Origin: Woeseiaceae bacterium
GTDB lineage: Bacteria; Pseudomonadota; Gammaproteobacteria; Steroidobacterales; Woeseiaceae
Direction: 5' to 3'
Length of the DNA stretch: 64,000 bases
Assembly (NCBI GenBank): GCA_021773115.1
Contig: JAJFKS010000025.1
Location: forward strand, 62,001-126,000
The stretch's first letter is position 1; each line of letters starts with the position of its first letter. Both the position numbers and the translations under genes were made by a program. Below the pieces are notes generated by a model. That model made no database searches, was not told where the DNA came from, and worked only from the letters and a program-made list of their open reading frames with translations. Below are positions 41,721-49,317 of the stretch, in pieces.

Positions 41721-42587
41721 ATGAAAATAGCCTGTGACGTACATGTTCACCTATGGGATGCAAATTCCCGCGATCATATTGATGAGAGCTTCATCAACGA
41801 GCTGCGCGATGTGTCCGGAAGGGACGGCACACTGAATGTCGATTTGCAGCAATTTTCGAGCCACTTCGCGAACGTTGACTCGGTAGTGGTCTTCGGCGGC
41901 ATGGCCCGGCACACCGGCCTCCACGTACCGAACAAGTTCATTCATGACTTCGTTCAGAACAGCGAATTCGGCGGGAAGCTTATTCCGTTCGTCGGCATCG
42001 ATCCGTTTGATGTCAACTACCTGGATGAATTCGAGCGTGCGGTTGAAGACTGGGGCTTTAGGGGCGTCAAGCTCATGCCGATGTACGCCAATTTCGATCC
42101 ACGTGACGAGCTTCTCGCGCCCCTGTATGAGGCCTGCGAACGCAAGGGCTTGCCAATTCTTTTTCACATGGGAACGACATTCTGCCGTTGCGCGCCATTG
42201 AACTTTGCCGAACCCATGATGCTGGAACCCGTGGCGCTGAAGTACCCCAATCTCAAGATGATCGTGGCGCACATGGGGCACCCGTTCGAGAATCAGACGG
42301 TCGTGCTGATTCGCAAGCAACCAAATGTCTTTTCCGATCTCTCCGCGCTGCACTATCGGCCATGGCAGCTCTTCAACAGCATGATGCTGGCGCAGGAATA
42401 TGGCGTGACACACAAGCTGTTGTTTGGCACGGATTACCCCTTCACCATGCCTGACGAGTCAATGGTCAAACTTCGGGAGATCATGCGCTTTTCATTTGGG
42501 GCCGGCTCGAATATGCCGCATTTGAACCCGGCGTGGATGGAAGACGTATTTGCCAGGGACACGGTTTCATTGTTGGGCCTCATCTAG
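41721..42587 (+). CDS. Amidohydrolase family 2 metal-dependent hydrolase
   Basis: 288 residues, TIM-barrel type. The N-terminal HVHLWD (His8, His10) starts the metal site; further ligands are in PILFHMGTT, MIVAHMGHP and LLFGTDYP. Such enzymes hydrolyse lactones or amides, or decarboxylate 2-hydroxy-dicarboxyl compounds. It starts 21 bases after the aldolase stop and is in the D operon. In sugar-acid pathways this family commonly provides sugar lactone hydrolases, so that is one candidate activity. Confidence 0.85.
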   Translation: MKIACDVHVHLWDANSRDHIDESFINELRDVSGRDGTLNVDLQQFSSHFANVDSVVVFGGMARHTGLHVPNKFIHDFVQNSEFGGKLIPFVGIDPFDVNYLDEFERAVEDWGFRGVKLMPMYANFDPRDELLAPLYEACERKGLPILFHMGTTFCRCAPLNFAEPMMLEPVALKYPNLKMIVAHMGHPFENQTVVLIRKQPNVFSDLSALHYRPWQLFNSMMLAQEYGVTHKLLFGTDYPFTMPDESMVKLREIMRFSFGAGSNMPHLNPAWMEDVFARDTVSLLGLI

Positions 42588-42636
42588 CAGCGGACAGTTG
42601 TCGCTCGCCTTGTCTGTGCAGCCGGAGCGTAACGAA

Positions 42637-43287
42637 ATGACAGACAAAAAATACCCGGTCAAGCGGCATCCAGGCGAGAGGCCGATGCAGATCGATGGTG
42701 AGGGTAGGAACCCCGCCTGGGGCGCGGCACACGTGCTCGAGGATTTCACATTTCCATGGCTGGACGAAATGGCCCCGGCGACCCGATTTCGCGCGCTCTG
42801 GGACAGGCAGTACTTCTATTTCTTTTTCGAGGCGAGCGACGGGGACCTTGTGCTGGCGGATGGGAGCGATTCAAGGGAAAGGGTAATCGGCTCTGATCGT
42901 GTCGAGATTTTTCTTGCAACCGGGCGTGATCTGCAGCCGTATTACGGACTGGAGTTGGACCCGCGCGGCGAAGTCCTCGACTACCGGGGTCGTTTCCACA
43001 GGATAATCGACTGGGACTGGTGCTGCGACGGATTGGAAGTTCAAGCGAGGCAGAATGCAGAAGGCTATACGGTTGAAGGGCGCGTTGCGTTGTCCTCGCT
43101 GCAGCAGCTAGCTTGTCTGCACGAAGATGAGGTGGGGCAATATCTCATCGCCGGCCTGTTTCGCGCGGAGTTCAGTCACGACGAAAATCGGCAGACGACG
43201 CAGAATTGGATCGCATGGGTCGACCCTCAGGTGACGGACCCGGATTTTCATGTGCCGTCCGCGTTTGGTTGTCTGCGGCTGGTGTAG
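42637..43287 (+). CDS. CBM9-like carbohydrate-binding domain protein
   Basis: 216 residues from ATG 42637, preceded by CGGAGCG. No signal peptide is visible. The sequence RALWDRQYFYFFFEASD, GSDRVEIFLATG and YTVEGRVALSSL follows the carbohydrate-binding module family 9 pattern (DOMON-like beta sandwich) often seen alone in sugar-catabolism clusters. Standalone cytoplasmic versions have no established function. It closes the D operon; its stop is 3 bases from that of the convergent D-aminoacylase. Confidence 0.72.
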   Translation: MTDKKYPVKRHPGERPMQIDGEGRNPAWGAAHVLEDFTFPWLDEMAPATRFRALWDRQYFYFFFEASDGDLVLADGSDSRERVIGSDRVEIFLATGRDLQPYYGLELDPRGEVLDYRGRFHRIIDWDWCCDGLEVQARQNAEGYTVEGRVALSSLQQLACLHEDEVGQYLIAGLFRAEFSHDENRQTTQNWIAWVDPQVTDPDFHVPSAFGCLRLV

Positions 43288-43290
43288 CTA

Positions 43291-44805
43291 TCAGTGCCCG
43301 CCCAAAACCCTGTGTACAGGTAATCGGACGCCGGGCCGTAGCGGCTCACCGGCACTGTCGTCACCGAACACGCGTTGCCCTGCTATCCAGACTCCATCCA
43401 TGCCGGTCGACAACTTGCAGGGTTCCTTGAGCGTGGCGTTTTCCTGCAGATTATCTAATAAAAATAATGCGAAATCGGCACGCCTGCCAACCTCGAGATG
43501 GCCGGCATCGAGGCCGAAATAGTCTGCGGCACGCGACGTTATGCGCCGCAGCCCGGAAACGAGATCAATCGGGCCATTCCGCACCAGGCGGGTAAGAAAA
43601 CCGGTAAACGCGCCGAAATTCCGAGGATGGCAGGCGCCATTGAAGTTCGTTGTGTACAGCCAGGAATCGGATCCGAGCAGGCAGCGATCGTGCTGGATCA
43701 GGCGATTGACGCTTTCCTGAGTCGACGTATTGTCGAAAATGCATACGCAGTTGGGATCGGTGAAATAGACATCCTGTATGATGCTGGCCGGTTCCGCTCC
43801 CAGGGACAACGCGATTTCGCCAATCGTCCTCTTGGTGTAACCGTGATTCTGATGCTGGATGACGTGAATGTCGTCATAGGAATTTATGCATATGTTGCGG
43901 ATCGCTGCATCGACATCCGCCTGTGCAAACGGCGCGGACACCTTCGGTACACGATGAAATGCATTCTGAAAGACGAGGCTCAAGGTCGTACAGCCGGCGA
44001 CGTAAGGATACATGTCGAAGTGCGCATGTTCGTTGATATCGAAGCGACGCTCCATCTCCGGAACCAAGTGGTCCAGTCGGTCCGACAAGGGGCGCAAGTG
44101 CGAAACCAGTACCGGGCAGCCGGCGGCCCGGCTGATATCAATCACTTCATCCATAGCCTGCAAAATACCTGCTCCCTGGTCTCGAATGTGACAGGTTAGT
44201 GGTTTGCCGAATTTCGCAAGGACCGTGCTCAGTGCGTGCAATTCCTCAGGGCTGTAATCGGCTGCCTCGGGATAATTTAGACCAACGGACATGCCGGCCC
44301 AGCCGGCTTGCAGGTACTCCTGCAACCTTGAACACATGTTGGCAATTTCAGCTTGCGACGGTGTGCGGGCCGCTTCCATGACCGAAAGTCGCAAGGTGCC
44401 GTGACCCAGGAGTTCGCCGATGTTTAAAGAAAGACCGTGTTCTACCTGACGCAAATGATCCTGGCAGTTGTGGTTCGCATCTGTGCTTTTCGGTGCTATA
44501 AGCGGAAACGGCGTTGTATCGGGGACGCTGGACATACCGCAGTTGCCTACAACCAGGGTACCTACTCCCTGCGAAACAGACGAGCCCCCGTCGTTGTCCT
44601 CATGAGTGACCATGAAGTCGGCATGACTGTGCGTGTCGACAAATGCCGGCGTCAGCAGTCGGCCGGCAGCGTCGATGACTTGGGTCGCCGGTGCAGCTTC
44701 GTTGCCGAGGTGCGTAACAAGCGTCCCCTGAACGCCGAGATGCCTGTGGTCGCAGAAATTGCGGCCGTCAAATATTTTGGCGTTGTCAATGCGAAGATCC
44801 AGCAA
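43291..44805 (-). CDS. N-acyl-D-amino-acid deacylase (D-aminoacylase)-like amidohydrolase
   Basis: 504 residues from TTG 44805 with AGGAG about 8 bases upstream. The N-terminal LLTPAFVDTHSHADFM metal motif, CHIRDQG, VLVSHLRP and LLGSDSWLY metal-binding segments, and a C-terminal VGRRADFALFLLDN ... GVWIAGQRVF beta-domain fit D-aminoacylases, which free D-amino acids from N-acyl forms. It has its own operator-promoter and is transcribed divergently from ridA. With RidA and the D-serine dehydratase-like gene it makes a plausible N-acyl-D-amino acid branch. Confidence 0.85.
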   Translation of the reverse strand: MLDLRIDNAKIFDGRNFCDHRHLGVQGTLVTHLGNEAAPATQVIDAAGRLLTPAFVDTHSHADFMVTHEDNDGGSSVSQGVGTLVVGNCGMSSVPDTTPFPLIAPKSTDANHNCQDHLRQVEHGLSLNIGELLGHGTLRLSVMEAARTPSQAEIANMCSRLQEYLQAGWAGMSVGLNYPEAADYSPEELHALSTVLAKFGKPLTCHIRDQGAGILQAMDEVIDISRAAGCPVLVSHLRPLSDRLDHLVPEMERRFDINEHAHFDMYPYVAGCTTLSLVFQNAFHRVPKVSAPFAQADVDAAIRNICINSYDDIHVIQHQNHGYTKRTIGEIALSLGAEPASIIQDVYFTDPNCVCIFDNTSTQESVNRLIQHDRCLLGSDSWLYTTNFNGACHPRNFGAFTGFLTRLVRNGPIDLVSGLRRITSRAADYFGLDAGHLEVGRRADFALFLLDNLQENATLKEPCKLSTGMDGVWIAGQRVFGDDSAGEPLRPGVRLPVHRVLGGH

Positions 44806-44943
44806 GTGTTACTCTCCTGAGTGTTTTTTCAGTATGGCATTTCGGACGCTGGGCCGGCACGGCTTTGCTGCTGTCAGGGCAGGGCCGGACGGGCCGATGA
44901 TGATGCAGCATCGGTTGGTTTCGGGTTGTAGAAGTCACGTAAG

Positions 44944-44979
44944 TTTAACGTTATACTTCTTTCGAATACGTAATTGCAA
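44944..44979 (-). promoter_or_regulatory. Promoter with operator on the -10, D-aminoacylase gene
   Basis: On the minus strand TTGCAA (44974-44979) and TATAAC (44950-44955) are 18 bp apart; the operator TATAACGTTAAA covers 44944-44955. On the plus strand TATACT at 44952-44957 could serve ridA, but its -35 is weak, so shared control is uncertain. Confidence 0.72.
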
Positions 44980-45098
44980 GGCATGAGATTCTGCGATTAT
45001 GACAGGCGCCGGCTGTTTGCCATATGATGCCTGCGAGCGGCAAATATCGGTGCTCCGTGCAATCCCCTTCGACCCTGACCCTTGAGGAAAATACAATA

Positions 45099-45485
45099 AT
45101 GTCACGCCAATTTTTTGGATCACACCCCCAGCTTAAAGATGGTCGCAGAACGCCGCTGTCGCATGCCGTCCGAGCCGGTGATTTTGTTTACGTATCCGGC
45201 CAGGTTCCGTTCGGGTCGGACGGCAAGTTGGTCACCAGCGGTTTCGAAGATCAGGTGCACCAAGTCATCGAGAATCTCGGTAACGTGCTGGCCGAAGCAG
45301 GGTGTACTTTGTCGGATGTAATCAAGTGCACAGTCTGGCTGGAGGATGTGAGAAATTTTGTTAGCTTCAATGACGTGTATGGGCAGTACTTCAAAGAGAA
45401 TCCGCCGGCCAGGTCAACGGTCCATTCGACTCTGATGGTCGATGCGGGTGTGGAAATTGAGGCGGTTGCGTACAAGCCTTTGTAG
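45099..45485 (+). CDS. ridA: RidA-family enamine/imine deaminase
   Basis: 128 residues from ATG 45099 with TTGAGGAAAA directly upstream; upstream in-frame codons to 45024 are unlikely to be used. The sequence FVYVSGQVPFGSDGKL, the VIENLGNVLAEAGCTLSDVIKCTVWLEDV region and ARSTVHSTLMVDAGVEIEAVAYKP are RidA hallmarks, including the conserved arginine that binds the substrate carboxylate. RidA destroys 2-aminoacrylate released by PLP dehydratases, which fits the D-serine dehydratase-like enzyme encoded shortly downstream. Confidence 0.9.
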   Translation: MSRQFFGSHPQLKDGRRTPLSHAVRAGDFVYVSGQVPFGSDGKLVTSGFEDQVHQVIENLGNVLAEAGCTLSDVIKCTVWLEDVRNFVSFNDVYGQYFKENPPARSTVHSTLMVDAGVEIEAVAYKPL

Positions 45486-45547
45486 GATAGGCCATGCCGC
45501 TCCCTGTGTTCGCACAGTTCGCGATGCACGACCTCGAGGATTCATGA

Positions 45548-46324
45548 GTGAATTTAGACGGTAAGACCGCCCTTGTAACAGGCGCCGGCCAGGGTATTGG
45601 CCAGGGCTGTGCGCTGGCGCTTGCAAAGGCGGGTGCTACGCTAGTCTTGAACGATCGGCCCGGGAGTGAAGAACTCGCGACCACGGCAGAACAGATTAGG
45701 GCTCAGGGCGGCACATGCTATACGGTCGAGGGCAACGTTTTCTGCGGCGATGCGCGAGAGCGTCTTGTTGCAGCGGCGATCGAGAGCGCAGGCGCAATTG
45801 ACATTCTCGTCAGTAATCCTGCGCTGAATATCAGGCGACCTTTTCTGGACTTTGAACTGCGCGATTTTGAGAACATCGTGGCCGGGACGCTGGTCAGTGC
45901 GTTTCACATGAGCCAGCTGGTGGCACGTCGCATGGTCAACGCGGGCTGCGGTGGCAAGATTGTGTTCGTGTCCAGCGTGCACGCGGAAATGCCGATCGCC
46001 AATAACGTCGCCTACGGCGCATCCAAAGCGGGCCTCAATCACCTGGCGGCGACGATCTCGGTCGAGTTGGCACCACACCGGATCAACGTAAACACCATTG
46101 AGCCGGGCTGGATTGATACTCCTGGTGAACGGGCGATGTCTTCCGACGACGTTATCGAGCGGGAAGGCAAGAAACTGCCCTGGAAACGCATGGGCGTTGT
46201 TGGTGACATTGGTGATGCGGTTGTCTTTCTGGTGTCCGATGCGGCCGATTACATTACTGGTACGACAATTCCAGTAGACGGCGGTTTCCGCTTCAGGCAC
46301 TGTGCGCCGGACAGTTCCGAGTAG
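45548..46324 (+). CDS. Short-chain dehydrogenase/reductase (SDR) 2
   Basis: 258 residues from GTG 45548. TGAGQGIGQGCA cofactor motif, LVSNPALN in the NNAG position, SSVHAEMP with the catalytic serine, and AYGASKAGLNHL with Tyr/Lys. It ends VDGGFRFRHCAP. The substitution SNPA for NNAG is unusual but occurs in sugar dehydrogenases. It sits between ridA and the PLP enzyme in the same direction, likely an oxidoreductase acting on a hydroxy or keto intermediate. Confidence 0.88.
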   Translation: MNLDGKTALVTGAGQGIGQGCALALAKAGATLVLNDRPGSEELATTAEQIRAQGGTCYTVEGNVFCGDARERLVAAAIESAGAIDILVSNPALNIRRPFLDFELRDFENIVAGTLVSAFHMSQLVARRMVNAGCGGKIVFVSSVHAEMPIANNVAYGASKAGLNHLAATISVELAPHRINVNTIEPGWIDTPGERAMSSDDVIEREGKKLPWKRMGVVGDIGDAVVFLVSDAADYITGTTIPVDGGFRFRHCAPDSSE

Positions 46325-46424
46325 AATAGCGAATCCGTTCATCCTGGTCTTTGGCGTGTAGAAACGGCCAGTTTCAGCGTACATTCCGGCACCCACTTCG
46401 ATAATTTCTGACAGACTCTGACCC

Positions 46425-47714
46425 ATGTCGAAACTTCAATTGAACAAAATTCACGCGACGACAATTGACGGCACTACCAAGGGTTTTCCCGGTACGTCGC
46501 GATCAATGCGTCTGGATCAAATTGGCGCAAAAAACTGGAACGTTCTTGGTCACGATTTGCCGTTTCCAGTCGCGATACTGAAAGACAGTGCGTTGCGCAA
46601 CAACAGCATACAGATGAAGAGTTTTCTGAATACGACTGGCGTGTCCTTGAGCCCGCACGGTAAGACAACTATGTGTCCCCAGCTTTTCGACAGGCAGTTG
46701 GCGGATGGGGCTTGGGGGCTGACAGCTGCGACCACGGCACACGTAAATGTGTACCGGCAGGCTGGCGTACGGCGTATCGTGCTTGCCAATCAACTGGTTG
46801 GCGAACAGAACGTTGCCTATATTGCCAAGGAACTCAGGCAGGACCCGGATTTTGACTTTTACTGCCTGGTTGACTCGCTGCGGCAGGCAGACCAACTCGC
46901 CGAGCTATTGCGGAAATACAAGCCTGGCCGCCCATTAAAGCTGCTGGTTGAAATGGGCTCACGAAATGGCCGCTGTGGTGTGCGTAGCCGGGAGCAGGGT
47001 ATCGAACTGGCTCGACATGTTGCTGCTCAGAAAGATGTTTTTTGCCTGGCAGGCATCGAGGTTTTCGAGGCCATATTCGGCGGCAATCCGGATGATGCCG
47101 CCATCAAGGCTGAAAGATTGCTTGAACAGGCCGTAAAGCTAGCAGAAGAATGTGATGATGCTGACTTGTTCGGTACCCCGGAGTTGCTGTTAACTGCCGG
47201 CGGCAGCATGTATTTCGCGCGAGCCGCCAGGGCCTTGCTCAAGGCCTGTGCTTCCCGCAAACCAACGGTGCTGTTGCGGAGCGGATGCTATCTGACGCAC
47301 GATCATGGGCTCTATGCGAAAGGGGCCGAGTTCGAAAAGCTTCATGCGAGTGGCGACTATCCCGAGTTCGTTCCTGCACTCGAAGTCTGGGCTTGCGTAC
47401 AGTCACAACCAGAACCCGGGCTGGCTATTCTGGCGTTAGGGAAACGGGATATTTCCTACGATATTCAGCTTCCGATCGTGTGTTACTACGCCGAAGACGG
47501 TAGCGCCAAGACTGTTGCTCCGGGTGATTACGAAGTAGTGGCACTCAACGATCAGCACGCCTACATGCGTTGTCCCGCAGGTTCGGAGCCGGCGCCAGGC
47601 GATCTTTTTGGCCTCGGCATATCGCATCCCTGTACGACTTTCGATAAATGGCAGCTCTTGTACATCGTTGACGATGACTATCGTGTGCTCGAGGGAATTT
47701 GTACCTTCTTTTGA
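46425..47714 (+). CDS. D-serine dehydratase / D-threonine aldolase-like PLP enzyme (alanine racemase N-terminal fold)
   Basis: 429 residues. The fold-type III PLP domain begins around LPFPVAILKDSAL, with the PLP lysine in SPHGKTTMCPQ, then EMGSRNGRCGV and LLTAGGSMYF. The C-terminal domain contains GISHPCTTFDKW, where the His-x-Cys pair matches the zinc/metal ligands of D-serine dehydratase (DSD1 type) and D-threonine aldolase. Substrate is probably a D-hydroxy amino acid; the product aminoacrylate or glycine plus aldehyde would feed central metabolism. It ends the island. Confidence 0.85.
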   Translation: MSKLQLNKIHATTIDGTTKGFPGTSRSMRLDQIGAKNWNVLGHDLPFPVAILKDSALRNNSIQMKSFLNTTGVSLSPHGKTTMCPQLFDRQLADGAWGLTAATTAHVNVYRQAGVRRIVLANQLVGEQNVAYIAKELRQDPDFDFYCLVDSLRQADQLAELLRKYKPGRPLKLLVEMGSRNGRCGVRSREQGIELARHVAAQKDVFCLAGIEVFEAIFGGNPDDAAIKAERLLEQAVKLAEECDDADLFGTPELLLTAGGSMYFARAARALLKACASRKPTVLLRSGCYLTHDHGLYAKGAEFEKLHASGDYPEFVPALEVWACVQSQPEPGLAILALGKRDISYDIQLPIVCYYAEDGSAKTVAPGDYEVVALNDQHAYMRCPAGSEPAPGDLFGLGISHPCTTFDKWQLLYIVDDDYRVLEGICTFF

Positions 47715-48063
47715 AGGATCAGGACACGTAACCGGGCCACGATTTGCGTGGCAGTGGGGAATTGTGCCTCCCATAAATTCGTCCGCGTCGATTTTATTGG
47801 ATTTTTTCTCGATTTAGTTCAGTAACGGATGGCTGAGTCAGTTCATTGGCATCGTATCGGACATCATATAGTCTAATTTTGTCAGGTTTTACAGGGTTTA
47901 TTAAGAGTGCGGACGTCTGAGGAAACTGAACAACTGATTCCGACAAATTTCCGACATCAGCTGTGCTCTGTTGTGCATTGTGGGGCGAAATCGCAACGAA
48001 CGCCGTCTTTTAGGCTAAATATATCAATTACTTACACTAGCATTCATGCCTTCGAACCAGATG

Positions 48064-48178
48064 GTCGGAGGTTCGCTCCGACGAGCGACAAACCGGCAGC
48101 GCCGGTTTGGACACACGAAGTGTGCCCCGAAGAGGTGACGAGCATAGCGAGGAATCTACCGAGGACAGGCCGAAGGCC
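48064..48178. repeat. Chain of four short perfect hairpins
   Basis: Stems with small loops occur one after another: GTCGGAG/CTCCGAC (48064-48082, loop GTTCG), CAAACCGGC/GCCGGTTTG (48089-48109, loop AGC), CACAC/GTGTG (48112-48124, loop GAA) and GGCC/GGCC (48168-48178, loop GAA). This density of GC-rich stem-loops looks like a structured RNA or a mobile hairpin repeat rather than coding sequence. A 97-codon frame crosses it and is probably spurious. Confidence 0.6.
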
Positions 48179-48473
48179 CATCCCTCCAGCTGCGCCATAA
48201 AAGTCTAACTTAAATCAATCAACTTGTGTCTTAGGTGCCAGCTGCTTTAACTGATCAAGCGTGATCACGCTGAGTATGATTCGTAGCGCGCTAGAATGGC
48301 AGCGGTGCGATCAGGTGAGCTGTCGCACTACACCGATTGCCACTCCCAATAAATAATCTTTTCAGCACCGGGCTCGATCTCAATTGTGTAAACGGCGCCT
48401 GGCAACCGTATGCACACACAAACTAGATGCTGATCGAGGGATGGCATGAGTGCTTGCTTTCGATTGTTGCTAG

Positions 48474-48770
48474 CTACTGACGCAGTGCCAGGTTTTCCAG
48501 CGCCAGATCGCGATGGCTGCGAGTAATCGATCGCAGCGTTCCAGGATTATTTTGAGCCACTTCCATATAGGTACATGCCCGTTTGATTCTTCGAAAAAAG
48601 ATAACAAAACCAAGTGTGACGATTATTGAGACGGGACAGCTATTCACAATTGCTGCTAACATCTGTTGCTCGGTAATCTTGTCCGTCTGGCTACAGTTCT
48701 GGCTACAAGTTGCGCCGGATATCCCCGGAAACAACAGGATGTGCTCGGACACAAAATGGTTTAAAAACAT
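48474..48770 (-). pseudogene. Probable N-terminal relic of an integrase/transposase gene
   Basis: 98-codon frame ending RSHRDLALENLALRQ followed at once by a stop. The phrase RxLALENLALRQ is the usual opening of certain DDE integrase-core transposases, where it continues QLAVL. Here the rest of the gene is missing. Upstream residues include a hydrophobic stretch. I call it a relic with modest confidence; a small membrane protein is the alternative. Confidence 0.42.
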
Positions 48771-48776
48771 TTGCTT

Positions 48777-49256
48777 ATGAATTCAGACAAGAAGATCAGC
48801 GTGCTATTTATTTGCATGGGCAATATCTGCCGTTCGCCGACGGCGGAGGGTGTATTTCGACATCACGTCAATGAAGCGGGACTAGCGCATAAGTTCGAAA
48901 TTGACTCGGCAGGAACGCACGCTTATCACGTCGGAGAACCGCCGGACCGTCGCGCAACGGCCGCCGCAGAACGTCGGGGCATATCGCTCGCCGATATCTT
49001 TGCGCGTCGTGTTTGCGACGAAGACTTTGAGCGATTTGACTTCATCATCGCAATGGATGAAGACAATCAGCAGCGATTACTCGACCAAGCCCCGGAGGAA
49101 CATCAATCGAAGGTGTCCCTGTTTCTGAGTTTCGTCGATGGCGACGAGCGCGAAGTCCCGGATCCGTACTATGGCGGTGCAGCAGGGTTTGAAAGAGTGC
49201 TTGACCTGGTTGAAGCTGCATCTCGCGGTTTGCTTGATACGATGCAGCGGCGCTAG
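48777..49256 (+). CDS. Low-molecular-weight protein tyrosine phosphatase
   Basis: 159 residues from ATG 48777. The P-loop CMGNICRS (C-x5-R) near residue 14 and the distal general acid in VPDPYYGG are the two catalytic signatures; the length is normal. The enzyme removes phosphate from tyrosine residues; bacterial members often regulate exopolysaccharide kinases or protein-arginine modification. No partner kinase lies in the window. It is transcribed convergently with rne. Confidence 0.92.
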   Translation: MNSDKKISVLFICMGNICRSPTAEGVFRHHVNEAGLAHKFEIDSAGTHAYHVGEPPDRRATAAAERRGISLADIFARRVCDEDFERFDFIIAMDEDNQQRLLDQAPEEHQSKVSLFLSFVDGDEREVPDPYYGGAAGFERVLDLVEAASRGLLDTMQRR

Positions 49257-49317
49257 CACGATCCCCCTAATCGGCGTTGCGAGCCGACAGGCCCGCAACG
49301 CGATCATTCTTAAGGAT

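Larger units (their letters stand above)
47715..48776. other. Intergenic debris region of about 1 kb
   Basis: No intact gene is supported. It contains a hairpin chain (48064-48178), a 14-bp palindrome AGCGTGATCACGCT at 48258-48271, and a transposase-like fragment on the minus strand (48474-48770). It separates the catabolic island from the housekeeping block and is the likeliest right boundary of the acquired region. Confidence 0.6.

Noticed and set aside
47907-48200. A 97-codon frame crossing the hairpin chain
   Set aside because: Its second half is made of the stem-loop sequence, it has no ribosome site and no recognisable protein features; the DNA structure explains it better.
48308-48470. 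A short minus-strand frame of about 39 codons near the palindrome at 48258
   Set aside because: Too short and without a ribosome site or family resemblance to support a gene.
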